NCBI RefSeq assembly: GCF_009688965.1
Contig: NZ_AP021875.1
Span: forward strand, 1,550,001-1,614,000
DNA length: 64,000 nt
Source of the DNA: Desulfosarcina widdelii
GTDB taxonomy: Bacteria; Desulfobacterota; Desulfobacteria; Desulfobacterales; Desulfosarcinaceae
Reading direction: 5' to 3'
The number at the start of each line of letters is the position of its first letter. Position 1 is the stretch's first letter. The notes beneath the pieces are model-generated. The model saw only the letters and a list, made by a program, of their open reading frames with translations. It had not been told where the DNA came from and made no database searches. This document shows, piece after piece, positions 44,617-54,553 of this stretch. The position numbers were made by a program, and so were the translations under genes.

Positions 44617-45928
44617 GATCGTTTTCCATCTTATTCGCCAGTATCGTCATGATCCGATCCACAGCGCCACGGTGATTGGAAAAAATCCCGTACGCCCGTT
44701 GGCCGAGTTTTGTACGCAGTTCCTCATTGTCAATCAATCTGCAGACCTCTTCGGCAAGCTGTTCGGAATTGAAAACCCGTATGGCGCCGCCTTCTTTTTC
44801 AAGGGTCCGGCAAATCCAGGAGAAATCCTCGGTGTGAGGTCCGTATAGAATCGCTTTGGCTGCCGAAGCCGGCTCCAAAGGGTTGTGGCCGCCGGCTTTC
44901 ACCAGACTGCCCCCCACAAAAGCGACGTCTGCCAAAGCATACAGTTTGCGCAGCATACCGATACGGTCAATCACGACAACCGAAATCGATGTAGATCTCT
45001 GCTCGATTTCTCCATAAACGGCTGCGTCGATACCATCACGCTGGAAAATCCCGCATGCCTGTGCGGCCCGTTGCGGATCCCTGGGGGCAATGACCAGGAA
45101 TATATTCATGCCGCTGGCGCAAACTTTCCGGTAGGCCTGACACAATAGCGCCTCTTCCCCCTCGTGGGTGCTGCCGGCCACCAATATGTGCCTACCCGTA
45201 GTTTTCAGAGAATCCGACAATTGCTGCCGTTCCTCGTCGGATAGGGCCGATTCCGCCTGGTCGAATTTCATGTTGCCAACCATGGCCAATTTGCTGTCAG
45301 GAACGCCAAGCTGCCGGAACCGTTGCCGATCGACATCGCTTTGCACCCCGATGGTGCCGAAAACAGAGAGCAGCGGTTTCATCATAAAACCAAGGCGGCG
45401 ATAGCCGTTGAACGAGCGGGCCGAAAGCCGGGCGTTGACCAGTTGGACAGGAATGCGTCGCTTTTTCAGCTCATAGAGAAAGTTGGGCCAAATGTCTGTC
45501 TCCACGATGACCACAAGCCGCGGTTGAATGACTGCCATAGCGCGTTTAACTGAAAACAGGATATCGTAGGGAAAATATCGCAGCGCAGAGACATGGGCTG
45601 AAATCACACGCTCGGCCGTTTGAAAACCGGTACGGGTGGAAGTCGTAAAAACAAGTTTGTCCGCACTGTATCGCTGGGCCAAGGCCTTTACCAGCGGCTC
45701 GGCCGAAAGAACCTCACCGACAGACAGGGCATGCACCCAGATTGCACGACCGTCGGCCATTTCCGAATCCCGACCTCCTGACCGGGCAACCGATTCCATG
45801 AAGAGGCGTTGGAAAAAGGGCCGGCCTTGCCTTTTCCGGCGCACCAGAAAAGAAGTCCATACCGGCCACAGCAGGCAAAGCGTCGCGATCATGAGAAAAT
45901 TGTATGCGAACAATAACTTGGCCATCAT
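44591..45928 (-). CDS. waaA: 3-deoxy-D-manno-octulosonic acid (Kdo) transferase
   Basis: A 445-residue GT-B glycosyltransferase adding Kdo to lipid IVA. N-terminal membrane helix (FAYNFLMIATLCLLWPVW); WVHALSVGEVLSAEPLV with the family's catalytic Glu; later VAGSTHEGEEAL and GGHNPLEPASAAKAILYGPH in the sugar-nucleotide domain. Start at 45928 or 45925 (two ATGs in a row). Also known as kdtA. Confidence 0.95.
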   Translation of the reverse strand: MMAKLLFAYNFLMIATLCLLWPVWTSFLVRRKRQGRPFFQRLFMESVARSGGRDSEMADGRAIWVHALSVGEVLSAEPLVKALAQRYSADKLVFTTSTRTGFQTAERVISAHVSALRYFPYDILFSVKRAMAVIQPRLVVIVETDIWPNFLYELKKRRIPVQLVNARLSARSFNGYRRLGFMMKPLLSVFGTIGVQSDVDRQRFRQLGVPDSKLAMVGNMKFDQAESALSDEERQQLSDSLKTTGRHILVAGSTHEGEEALLCQAYRKVCASGMNIFLVIAPRDPQRAAQACGIFQRDGIDAAVYGEIEQRSTSISVVVIDRIGMLRKLYALADVAFVGGSLVKAGGHNPLEPASAAKAILYGPHTEDFSWICRTLEKEGGAIRVFNSEQLAEEVCRLIDNEELRTKLGQRAYGIFSNHRGAVDRIMTILANKMENDHGRIENHI

Positions 45929-45965
45929 GAAAGCATCTTTATTTTGAAAGATTCCCGATCACGGA

Positions 45966-47042
45966 TCACCTCGCGTTGAGCAGTAAAAATCCGGCTGCAC
46001 ACGAAAAAACCAGGTTGGCGACCCAGGCGGCCATTACCGGTGGCATCATCTCGGCATACCCCAAAGAGAGGCAAAAGCTGTTGAAAATCCAGTAGAGAAA
46101 TGCGATCCCCAGACCGTAGGTAATGCTGACCGGCATCCCTTCCCGCAATTTTCCCCTCAGGGCAATTGCGGTACCGAGGACACTGAGAAAAATACAGACA
46201 AAGGGCGCCGCGATCTTCCCGTGATAATCGACCCGGTAGCGGGTTGCTCCGTATCCTTCCCTTTCGACCTTTTGGATATAGCGGGCCAGTTCTGCCAGGC
46301 CCATTTCATCGGATCGTTTGGCCGCCCGGGAGAGATCTTCCGGATTCAGGTCGATCCTGGCGACCATTTGTTCATGGGCCTTGACGTCAATGACCTCGGC
46401 ATCGTTTCCGAATGTTTGCTGGAGGATGTTGTCAAGGTGCCACTTTCCGTTTTCATAGACTCCCGATTTGGCGTCCACCCGCTCAATGAGCCTGAACGCC
46501 TCGTCGAAGATGTGGATGGTGACCCCGGAAATCCTTTTGTCGTCAGGTGAGTACTTTTTGATATGAATGATCTGGTTGGGGGCCCGCATCCAGATATCTT
46601 TGGTCCGGGTTGCATATATATTCTTTTTACGCACTTCCTGGAGCCAGATCCGGTTGGCATTGTCCATAAACCTCGGCACGACAAATTCGCCTACCGCGAA
46701 CAGCAACCCGCAAAAAACAAATCCCATCACCAAGATTGGGTGAAGGAGCCGCGATTTGCCGATACCGCAGCTTTTCAGGGCGATCACCTCGTTGTTTTTG
46801 CTCATCAGTCCCAAAGCAACCAGAATTGACAACAAAAAACCAACCGGGGCAATCTGCACGAAGATGTAGGGCAGTTTATACAACAAAAAAATTACGCACC
46901 GGCTGGCTGGAACCCCCTGCTCCATGAAATTGTCGATCTTTTCGATGAAATCCACCGCAACATAGATGCTTAACACCGCCACCAGCACGATAAAAAAGCA
47001 GTTCAGGACTTCCCGCGTCACGTAACGGTACAAAATGCTCAT
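45966..47042 (-). CDS. lptG: LPS export ABC permease LptG
   Basis: A 358-residue YjgP/YjgQ-family permease: three N-terminal helices, a periplasmic jelly-roll domain and three C-terminal helices. With LptF and the LptB ATPase it extracts LPS from the inner membrane. NNEVIALKSCGIGKSRLLHP is the coupling-helix region. Start overlaps the lptF stop by four bases. G versus F is assigned by gene order and similarity of the N-terminus (YRYVTREVLNCFF). Confidence 0.9.
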   Translation of the reverse strand: MSILYRYVTREVLNCFFIVLVAVLSIYVAVDFIEKIDNFMEQGVPASRCVIFLLYKLPYIFVQIAPVGFLLSILVALGLMSKNNEVIALKSCGIGKSRLLHPILVMGFVFCGLLFAVGEFVVPRFMDNANRIWLQEVRKKNIYATRTKDIWMRAPNQIIHIKKYSPDDKRISGVTIHIFDEAFRLIERVDAKSGVYENGKWHLDNILQQTFGNDAEVIDVKAHEQMVARIDLNPEDLSRAAKRSDEMGLAELARYIQKVEREGYGATRYRVDYHGKIAAPFVCIFLSVLGTAIALRGKLREGMPVSITYGLGIAFLYWIFNSFCLSLGYAEMMPPVMAAWVANLVFSCAAGFLLLNAR

Positions 47043-48220
47043 CTTTTACTCATCAACGCTGAGATGGAGAACCAGAGCGATTCCAACCAACGAATTGTCA
47101 CCGGTTTTTCTTTGGCCGACCGGACCAGCAGGAAGATCCCGGCGCCTCCTAAAAGGGCGTTGGGCATCCACATACCGATCACCGGCGGATAGCTTCCATT
47201 TTCTCCAAAGGCCGAACCGATGGACAGCAGCATATAATACAGAAGAAAAAAGAACAGCCCCAGTCCGACCCCGAAAGCCTTTTTCGAGTGCTTCGCCTGG
47301 ATTCCCAGGGGCATGGCCAATAGTCCCATAGCAATACAGGCGAACGGGATGGAAAACTTCTTATGCAGTTTCAACAAAGCTCCGTAATAGTTTTCTTTAC
47401 TCTTACCTTTAACCTTACGGATATATCGGGCAAGTTCTTTGGGCGTCATCTCCTTGGGACTCTTTTTCGCAACGCTGGCGCTGGCCGCGGCAGCCTTAAG
47501 GTCCAGCCGGATATCATAGGTATCGAAACGGACGATATGGGAAGCGCTGTCGGCGATATCCATCTGGTTGATTGTTCCGTCGAAAAGGCGCATATGGTAG
47601 AGCATTGTTTTCGGATCGCCGACAATCTTCCCCCGACGCGCAATAACCGTATTGCTGACGCCTTTTTTTCGCCGGTCCTCAATAAACACATTGAGCAGTT
47701 CTCCACTGCGGGGGTCGATCTTGTTCACATAGAGCATGATGTTGTCGAAACTGTCGTTGAAGGTACGCTCTTTCAGGCTGACGTTCAGGTTGGTCGACGC
47801 CACGTCCAACAGCAGGGTTTTGAATCGAAAGGTCCCGTGGGGCACCCCGTAGACGGTCATAAACCCAGCGGCCAGCGTTCCCATCGCGCTGAAGATCAGA
47901 ACCGGCGGCACCAGCCGGTAAATGCTCACGCCGCTGGCCTTCAGGGCGATAATTTCGTTGTCGCCGGACATCCGCAACAGGGACATCAGAACCGCCATCA
48001 TCACGGACATGGGAATGATGTACTGGAGGAAATAGGGCATCGTGTAGATCAGCAGCAGGCAGACGGCCCCCAACCCTACATTATGATTGACGATCATGTC
48101 GGTAATATCGAGAATCTGTTTCATCAGGAAGATAAAAGAGAAAAATGCCAGATTGATGAAAAAAGGGGGCATCATCTCCAGAAACAGATGTCGAAAAAGA
48201 ATGGAAAATGGATTGATCAA
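47039..48220 (-). CDS. lptF: LPS export ABC permease LptF
   Basis: A 393-residue partner of LptG. N-terminus FRHLFLEMMPPFFINLAFFS; coupling region GDNEIIALKASGVSIYRLVP; C-terminal helices after FACIAMGLLAMPLGIQAKHS. lptB, lptA and lptC are not in the window. It lies 14 bases after the HerA-like gene, so transcription may come from further upstream. Confidence 0.9.
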   Translation of the reverse strand: MINPFSILFRHLFLEMMPPFFINLAFFSFIFLMKQILDITDMIVNHNVGLGAVCLLLIYTMPYFLQYIIPMSVMMAVLMSLLRMSGDNEIIALKASGVSIYRLVPPVLIFSAMGTLAAGFMTVYGVPHGTFRFKTLLLDVASTNLNVSLKERTFNDSFDNIMLYVNKIDPRSGELLNVFIEDRRKKGVSNTVIARRGKIVGDPKTMLYHMRLFDGTINQMDIADSASHIVRFDTYDIRLDLKAAAASASVAKKSPKEMTPKELARYIRKVKGKSKENYYGALLKLHKKFSIPFACIAMGLLAMPLGIQAKHSKKAFGVGLGLFFFLLYYMLLSIGSAFGENGSYPPVIGMWMPNALLGGAGIFLLVRSAKEKPVTIRWLESLWFSISALMSKR

Positions 48221-48234
48221 TGGAAGTTTCCGGC

Positions 48235-49719
48235 TCAGCGTTTTCCGAAAAGAGATCCCAAGACGCCGCGGATAATCTGGCGGCCGATGCTGCTTCCGAT
48301 GGATCTGGCGGCGCTTTTTATCATGGCCTCACCGACACTTTGACGTTGACGCCCGCCAACGTTCTTTTTTCGGGCCTCCTGCCGCTTCATTTTCTCCCGT
48401 TCCGCTTCCCGCAAGTGCCGGCTTTCCGAAATTTTTGCGGTCTCAGCTCTTTGTTGGAGCATTTCATAGGCTGATTGCCGGTCCACCGCGTCGTCGTATC
48501 TCCCCCTGATGGGCGACCGCTGGATCACCGCGGTTCTCTCTTTCTCGACAAGCGGGCCGATCCTTCCCTCCGGCGGCGCGATAAGCGTTTTTCTCACCGG
48601 CTGCGGCCTGCCGTCTTCACCCATCACCGACACCAGGGCTTCGCCGATGGCCAGCGCAGTAACCGTATCGGTCGTTTTGAAGCGTGGGTTGGGGACAAAC
48701 GATTCGGCAACGGCGCGAATGCTCTTTTGATCTTTGGGGGTAAACGCCCGCAGGGCATGCTGGACCTTCAACCCCAGTTGCCCCAGTACCGTTTCTGGAA
48801 TGTCCATTGGATTCTGGGTGATGAAATAGACGCCGACGCCTTTAGACCGAATCAGCCGAACCACCTGCTCGATCTTGTCCAGCAGCGGTTTCGGCGCCCG
48901 GTTAAAAAGAAGATGGGCCTCGTCAAAAAACAGGACCAGCTTGGGAACGGACAGATCACCGGCCTCAGGCAATCGTTCAAACAGGTCGGCCAGCAGCCAC
49001 AACAAAAAGGCAGCGTACAGGCGCGGCGCCTCGTGAATCAGCGGGCTGGCGTCCAAGAGGCTGACCACCCCGCGGCCGGAAAAGTCGATGTGCATCAGAT
49101 CGGCCAGTTGCAGGGCCGGCTCTCCAAAAAAACGCTCGGCCCCCTGCTCTTCCAGCACCAGCAGACGGCGCTGGATGGCACCGAGGCTGGCGCTGGTGAT
49201 GTTGCCGTATTCGGCCCTCAAATCCTTGCTGTTCTCCCCCATCCAGGCCAGCAGCGCCCGCAGGTCTTTCAGGTCCAGCAACAACAACCCCTGGTCGTCG
49301 GCCAGATCGAATCCGGCATACAAGACGCCGGTCTGGGTGTCGTTGAGTTCCAGCAGGTTGGCTAACAGCAGCGGCCCCATCTCCGAGATGGTGGTACGAA
49401 CCGGGTGGCCCGCGATCCCCTCGACATCCCACAGCAAGGTGGGGCAGGGCTGCCGCCGGTAATCGGGCAGAGGGATTGCCGCCAACCGCTCGTCGATTTT
49501 AGGGTGCGCTTGGCCCGCCATGGCGATGCCGGCAAGATCGCCCTTTACGTCTACGGCAAACACTGGCGTACCCATGCGGGAAAAACCCTCGGCAAGAGTT
49601 TGAAGCGTAACCGTCTTTCCGGTGCCGGTGGCGCCGGCCACCAATCCATGGCGGTTGCACATGCGCCCGGGTTGCTGCACCAGCAGGCCGTCTTCTGCGC
49701 CGATGATCAAATTTGTCAT
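48235..49719 (-). CDS. HerA-like (DUF853) ATPase
   Basis: A 494-residue FtsK/HerA-superfamily ATPase. Walker A GATGTGKTVTLQTLAEGF near residue 29; Walker B KLVLFFDEAHLLFNR; sensor-type VYFITQNPMDIP. The C-terminus is Arg/Lys-rich. E. coli YjgR belongs to this group; its role is unknown. The ATG at 49719 is the family start; the frame upstream to 50118 lies antisense-like within the neighbour and was dropped. Confidence 0.88.
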   Translation of the reverse strand: MTNLIIGAEDGLLVQQPGRMCNRHGLVAGATGTGKTVTLQTLAEGFSRMGTPVFAVDVKGDLAGIAMAGQAHPKIDERLAAIPLPDYRRQPCPTLLWDVEGIAGHPVRTTISEMGPLLLANLLELNDTQTGVLYAGFDLADDQGLLLLDLKDLRALLAWMGENSKDLRAEYGNITSASLGAIQRRLLVLEEQGAERFFGEPALQLADLMHIDFSGRGVVSLLDASPLIHEAPRLYAAFLLWLLADLFERLPEAGDLSVPKLVLFFDEAHLLFNRAPKPLLDKIEQVVRLIRSKGVGVYFITQNPMDIPETVLGQLGLKVQHALRAFTPKDQKSIRAVAESFVPNPRFKTTDTVTALAIGEALVSVMGEDGRPQPVRKTLIAPPEGRIGPLVEKERTAVIQRSPIRGRYDDAVDRQSAYEMLQQRAETAKISESRHLREAEREKMKRQEARKKNVGGRQRQSVGEAMIKSAARSIGSSIGRQIIRGVLGSLFGKR

Positions 49720-49838
49720 AACAGGGTTGTCTCCGCAGATATTGACGCTTCGGGAACAAGGGGGCCCTGCGGCCCAACAGAAGTCGGTGCCCATACTAAG
49801 GCATCCACCGGAAAAATGAAATGGAAAACTGGCTGAAA

Positions 49839-51395
49839 TCAGTCCTGCAGAAATCCGGCAACGGCTACGGCCACCCGTTCCCCGTCCACCGCGCAGGAGA
49901 CAATTCCCCCAGCGTACCCGGCCCCTTCGCCGCAAGGAAACAACCCGGTGACCGAACCGTGCTGTAAGGTCTGCGGGTCCCTGGGAATCCGCACCGGAGA
50001 CGAAGTTCGCGATTCCACCCCCACCACCACCGCGTCGTTGGTGAAAAAGCCTTTCATACTGCTTCCAAAAGCCTTGAATCCGGCCTGAAGGCGCAGGCGA
50101 ATGGGTTCGGGCAGCCATTGGTGGAGCGGAGACGCCACAACGCCCGGTGGGTGGGAGCAGGCCGGCAGGCTGGACGAAGCGCGGTTGACGACGAAATCCA
50201 CCAGTCTCTGGGCCGGTGCGACCATCTGTCCACCGGTATGCTCAAACGCGATGCGTTCCAGCGTCCGCTGATAATCCAAGCCGCCAAGAGAAACGGTGTT
50301 CCGCATATCGGGAATGTCCTCCAATCGGGTTTCCACCACGATCCCGGCATTGGCGTAGCCTGAATTGCGCTTGGCAAAGGACATGCCGTTGACCACCACG
50401 CTTTGCTGCTGTGTGGCTGCCGGAACGACGATTCCGCCCGGACACATGCAGAAGCTGTACACGCCGCGCCCATCGATCTGCCGGACCAGGGAATAGGATG
50501 CCGGGGGAAGAAATGGACCTCTTTCCCGACCGTGGTACTGAATCCGGTCGATGAGCTTTTGCGGGTGCTCCACCCGCACCCCCATGGCAAAGGGTTTGGC
50601 TTCGATGGCAATGCCCTGATCTGCAAGCATGCGGTAGACATCCCCTGCGCTGTGCCCGGTGGCCAGAATGACCGCGGCACCGTCCACCTGCCGGCCGTCA
50701 TCCAGGACCACACCCACTGCCCGGCAGTCGACGATCTTCAAGCGAGTTACCTTTCTGCTGAAATGGATTTCGCCCCCGTGTGACACGATGGTGGCGTGCA
50801 TGGCCGATACGATCTGCGGGAGGCGATTGGAACCGATGTGGGGATGGGCATCGAGAAGAATCTGCTTGTCAGCGCCGTGCTGATGAAAGCGATGCAAAAC
50901 GCGGCCATGATCACCTCTTTTCTTGGAACGGGTGTAGAGTTTCCCGTCGGAAAAGGTTCCGGCACCGCCCTCGCCAAAGGCATAGTTGGATTCACAGTTC
51001 AGTATGCCCCTCCGATTGAGCGCGGCCACGTCTTTTCGCCGGGGTTTTACCTCTTTCCCTCGCTCGATGACCACGGGCTTGAGGCCCAATTCGAGCAGGC
51101 GCAGGGCAGCGAAAATGCCGGCCGGCCCGGCGCCCACGACGATCACCGGTGTGGCATTGCCGATGTCCCGATAGCCAAAAACCGGCCGATCCGAAGCCAC
51201 CGTTTCGCCGTCGGCGTAAACCTGAATCCCCAGCCGCACCCGTATTCGGGCCATACGAGCATCAATGGATCGCCGGACAACCCGGTAGCGGCCAGCATCG
51301 ATGCGACGGCCTAGCTTGGCAGCAACGGCCCGGTCAACTTCCCTCGGGTCAGCCGCCCGTTCCGGCGATAAATCGAAAAATACCGTCTCAGGCAT
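49839..51395 (-). CDS. FAD-dependent dehydrogenase of the long YhiN/uncharacterised type
   Basis: 518 residues. Dinucleotide-binding motif VIVVGAGPAGIFAALRLLEL; a second segment ESNYAFGEGGAGTFSDGKL; C-terminal GLFPCGEGAGYAGGIVSCAV. The N-terminal ~85 residues form a small extra domain. Members are annotated only as FAD-dependent oxidoreductases. The start at 51395 overlaps the terC 3' end by 8 bases. Substrate unknown. Confidence 0.85.
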   Translation of the reverse strand: MPETVFFDLSPERAADPREVDRAVAAKLGRRIDAGRYRVVRRSIDARMARIRVRLGIQVYADGETVASDRPVFGYRDIGNATPVIVVGAGPAGIFAALRLLELGLKPVVIERGKEVKPRRKDVAALNRRGILNCESNYAFGEGGAGTFSDGKLYTRSKKRGDHGRVLHRFHQHGADKQILLDAHPHIGSNRLPQIVSAMHATIVSHGGEIHFSRKVTRLKIVDCRAVGVVLDDGRQVDGAAVILATGHSAGDVYRMLADQGIAIEAKPFAMGVRVEHPQKLIDRIQYHGRERGPFLPPASYSLVRQIDGRGVYSFCMCPGGIVVPAATQQQSVVVNGMSFAKRNSGYANAGIVVETRLEDIPDMRNTVSLGGLDYQRTLERIAFEHTGGQMVAPAQRLVDFVVNRASSSLPACSHPPGVVASPLHQWLPEPIRLRLQAGFKAFGSSMKGFFTNDAVVVGVESRTSSPVRIPRDPQTLQHGSVTGLFPCGEGAGYAGGIVSCAVDGERVAVAVAGFLQD

Positions 51396-52101
51396 CCGTG
51401 GCCATGCCTTTCCGTTGGCGGCGATTGTGATCGTAGCGCATCTGAAGCATTTCAACCAAAAGGGCGAATCCCATGGGCAGGTAGATATAGGCCTTGGGCA
51501 CATGCTTGTGCATGCCCTCCATGAAAATGGTCACGCCGATGGTGATGAGGAAAGAGAGGGCCAGGATCTTGAGGGCGGGATGGCGTAGAATGAAATCGCC
51601 GATGGGCCGGGCGTAAAAAAGGATGCCGATAAAAGAAAGCACCACCGCCGTAACGATGATCCACAAATGCCGGGTGAGCCCAACCGCCGTGATCACTGAA
51701 TCGACGGAGAAAACGATGTCCAACAGCACAATCTGGGTAATGATGGCGGTAAACGACCCCGTCCTCCCTGCTGCAGCCCCGTGGTCTTCATCCTTGATTT
51801 CCACGGTGTGATGGATCTCCGTTGCGGCCTTGTAAAGCAAAAACAGTCCGCCGGCCAGGAGAATCAGGTCCCTGACCGAAAAATCGGCGATGACGGGTCG
51901 GGTTAGGCTGGCCAGGGCCACAACCACGGCCAGCATGACGATGCGGGCCACCATGGCCAGGCTCAGTCCGACGATGCGGGCTTTTTGCCGCTGGTCTTCC
52001 GGAAGCCGCCCCACAAAAATGGCAATCACCAGTACATTGTCGACTCCAAGAACCAGTTCCAGCCCGATGAGCAGGACCAGCAGCCCCAATGCGTCTCCCA
52101 T
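51388..52101 (-). CDS. TerC-family integral membrane protein
   Basis: 237 residues with about seven hydrophobic helices. Acidic membrane motifs LELVLGVDNVLVIAIFVGRL and DIVFSVDSVITAVGL are characteristic of TerC. The family is linked to tellurite resistance and Mn(2+) export during metalation of secreted proteins. It ends PMGFALLVEMLQMRYDHNRR. GGAGAGG-like site precedes the ATG. It is first in the minus-strand run that includes the LPS genes. Confidence 0.92.
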   Translation of the reverse strand: MGDALGLLVLLIGLELVLGVDNVLVIAIFVGRLPEDQRQKARIVGLSLAMVARIVMLAVVVALASLTRPVIADFSVRDLILLAGGLFLLYKAATEIHHTVEIKDEDHGAAAGRTGSFTAIITQIVLLDIVFSVDSVITAVGLTRHLWIIVTAVVLSFIGILFYARPIGDFILRHPALKILALSFLITIGVTIFMEGMHKHVPKAYIYLPMGFALLVEMLQMRYDHNRRQRKGMATDA

Positions 52102-52374
52102 GGATCACCTCTCCTTTTTCTTATGGGTCTTGAAAAATCGGGCAATTTTCTGTACACCTAGATTAAACACGAATAACGTCAGGTTTTAAAAGGAAGCAGC
52201 CGTTCTCATCGAGGGCAGATACCATTGAAGGCGTGCCCTGCATTCCCGCATGTGGCCGTGCCAAGGGCAGTCGGGAATACTGTTCAAATACTTTCTTTAA
52301 AGGAGCGATTGTACCCGAGATCGCCATATCGTACCTGTTCCGACTGTGCAATCGAAATTCGACCAGGTTGAACC

Positions 52375-52620
52375 ATGGCCAAAACCGTTTCAATCAACGA
52401 AATCCGTGAACGGAAAAAGTCCTCCGAGTCTCAGCCATCGCCCGGCCAAAGCCCTTCCAGGTGCTCATCCCCGGACGCCTATGTGATCCTGCTGGATGAG
52501 TCCGATGAAACTGCTTCACGCTCTCAAGGAGGCACCCGGTCCAACACCAATAAGGGCCGCACCAATAGGAAACGGCCCGGAAACAGTCCGACACATTCTC
52601 GTTTAAATAAAAAGTTGTGA
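52375..52620 (+). CDS. Possible small hydrophilic protein
   Basis: An 81-residue frame starting MAKTVSINEIRERKKSSE; the rest is rich in Ser, Arg and Asn and looks disordered and basic. The ribosome-binding site is weak. No family recognised. It may be a real small protein or chance; the N-terminal 20 residues look more gene-like than the tail. Confidence 0.35.
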   Translation: MAKTVSINEIRERKKSSESQPSPGQSPSRCSSPDAYVILLDESDETASRSQGGTRSNTNKGRTNRKRPGNSPTHSRLNKKL

Positions 52621-52704
52621 TTGTGGAAATGCGGGGAACCTTCCACCGGCAAGCGGGGTAGTTGCTATATCCGTGCCCCTCGGCGTCAGGCGCATATGCA
52701 GGAC

Positions 52705-53583
52705 TCAGGGAGCATCGGCAGCCATGGCCGCATACAAAGGCATCAATGCATCGAAAAATGCCGCCACGTCAGCAGCAATGGCCTGCTTTTTTTCCAGCGC
52801 TGCCGTTTTTTCCATCTCTTTTTCAATTCGCAGGTCCAAAGACCCGGACTTTCCGGCCTCTGATAAAAACGCGCTCAGGGAAGCTACGGAGTTATCCGGA
52901 CCGGCATGGAACCATTGTTCTTCCCTGTTTTCCAATCTGCCGCCGAACCCCTGCCCGCCAAGATCGACAAGATAGATGCCATGGGAAGTGCACTGTTTTT
53001 TGAGCCAGGCGTCGTTTTCGTCCCTGCCCAACCAGGTTAGCAGGGTCTGCCAGTCGCTTTTTCCGCTCGCATCCGGATCGGCTGTAGGGATGTGCACCCC
53101 GTAGCAGAGACGGTTTTGGTCCACCCGGGCAAAAAATTTGGCCTGAAAGGGAAGATCTTTTTGCTTTTGCCTTTTTACGTCCAACCAGTTGACTTCGGGC
53201 TTGCGCAAAACGGCCCAGGAGTTGAATTTAAACTGCTTGGTTTTGAACCGTTGGGCAACAGCACCGCCCAATTGTCCGCGTCCACGCCAGGATGTTTTGG
53301 ATACCGTATTCCCGAAATCGCTCTCTTCGAGACCGGAAAACTGTTTTCCCGCTTTTGAGGAAGCCGCCTTCGCCTTCTTGGCCTTCTGCTTCGCCTTGGC
53401 TTCCTCCATCTCCTTTTCATGCTCCATCCGTTCGATGATCCGCTGCTGAAGTTCGATGGGGGTGGTAATCTCTTCCCCGTTCTCCCAGCGGATATCCATG
53501 GAGTCTCTATGAATGGCAATAACCTCGAAGACGCCTTTCATGTTTTCGTATTTACCGCCAACTTCAAACTGTATCTCTTGCAT
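52705..53583 (-). CDS. Hypothetical protein with charged coiled-coil middle
   Basis: 292 residues from ATG 53583 (AAGGAG upstream). Residues 1-50 form a small beta domain (FEVGGKYENMKGVFEVIAIH ... EEITTP), and 52-80 are a Lys/Glu/Ala helix (RMEHEKEMEEAKAKQKAKKA). From about 120 a globular domain (DVKRQKQKDLPFQAKFFARV ... LCYGVHIPTAD) follows. The C-terminus is helical. The family was not recognised. A second unknown gene lies upstream on the same strand. Confidence 0.72.
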   Translation of the reverse strand: MQEIQFEVGGKYENMKGVFEVIAIHRDSMDIRWENGEEITTPIELQQRIIERMEHEKEMEEAKAKQKAKKAKAASSKAGKQFSGLEESDFGNTVSKTSWRGRGQLGGAVAQRFKTKQFKFNSWAVLRKPEVNWLDVKRQKQKDLPFQAKFFARVDQNRLCYGVHIPTADPDASGKSDWQTLLTWLGRDENDAWLKKQCTSHGIYLVDLGGQGFGGRLENREEQWFHAGPDNSVASLSAFLSEAGKSGSLDLRIEKEMEKTAALEKKQAIAADVAAFFDALMPLYAAMAADAP

Positions 53584-53642
53584 CCTGCAGTTCTCCTTGT
53601 AATGTAGTTCCCGATTCCGCCCCATCCGATCCAACGGTGGAC

Positions 53643-53999
53643 TTACTGAAGCGTGGGCGCATCGACAACCGACATTTCATTGTCGTCGAAAAACAGCTCG
53701 ATACAGTGATCGGTGTCCTCGTCGATAAGCGCAATCACCGATTCGGCAATTTTCTCGGCGTAACTGGCAATGGGGTACAGGTTCGGGGTTCTCAGGGTTT
53801 CCACCAACTCGCCGGGACCACCGGCTGCGGAACGGACGACGGCTGCATAGTCATAGTCCTGTTCGCATATTAAACTGAAGTGATCCTCGCGAAGCATGGT
53901 CGAATCCACATTTTTGGTATCCTTTTCGACAACCGCGAACTCCTTGATGTTCAATATCTTTTCTTCCTGCATCGGGCAAATGCGATACTTTTGTCTCAT
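53643..53999 (-). CDS. Hypothetical acidic protein, 118 residues
   Basis: Starts at ATG 53999 after GGAGAAAG. Acidic, soluble, no signal; TMLREDHFSLICEQDYDYAA and ELFFDDNEMSVVDAP are its more distinctive segments. It is 59 bases upstream of the hypothetical gene at 52705-53583 and probably co-transcribed. Function unknown. Confidence 0.65.
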   Translation of the reverse strand: MRQKYRICPMQEEKILNIKEFAVVEKDTKNVDSTMLREDHFSLICEQDYDYAAVVRSAAGGPGELVETLRTPNLYPIASYAEKIAESVIALIDEDTDHCIELFFDDNEMSVVDAPTLQ

Positions 54000-54553
54000 G
54001 TTCTTTCTCCAAGCCGTTCTTTTTTATGCAATGCCGCCAGTTTCCGATGTCATCCCCGGATAAAAGCGGTTTCCAATTGCAGGCGGCTCGTATGCTGCCA
54101 TTTTCATGGCAGCCCAGGGGATGCCGTCCTTGCTCGCGGGAGGGAAAAATTCACTACCGGTGGGCAGGGTTGGAAATGGTACGACGATTTAATTTATCGA
54201 TTAAGTTTATAGGGAAGCTATGCATTTGTCAAACAACCGTCGCCTATCTGGTTGAGAAGGCGACAACAGCGGGAAAGGTGAAAGGATTGTGACCGGTCAT
54301 CAGTCCCTGCAGGCAAACGGGTAAAAATGGTTACCGCGATATCCTCTGGAATCACTATACACACGTCCAAAAGGATGATTTTCAACACAAAAAGCGTCAA
54401 AGAGCCGTATTTGTAATACAACGTTCAAAAACAGAACCCCGGCTCCCGGGAGGCAAACCGGGGTCACAATCGCTTTGTGGCGTAACACCGCCCTGCGCAC
54501 TGGTGCCCGGAAACAAAGCAGATGCGGTGCCCTGTGAACGCTTACCGTGAATC
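54000..54553. other. Spacer without gene; one hairpin
   Basis: No frame here has a ribosome-binding site or recognisable domain. ACCCCGG (from 54437) and CCGGGGT (to about 54464) enclose a smaller CTCCCGGGAG palindrome. No T-run follows. Confidence 0.45.

Noticed and set aside
48235..50118. 627-residue version of the HerA-like protein
   Set aside because: The first 133 residues are low-complexity Arg/Gly/Cys-rich, run into the neighbouring FAD gene and lack family similarity; ATG 49719 matches the family start.
52163..52327. Possible 54-residue minus-strand protein upstream of terC
   Set aside because: Weak ribosome-binding site and codon use unlike neighbours; no family. Left out, though it cannot be fully excluded.
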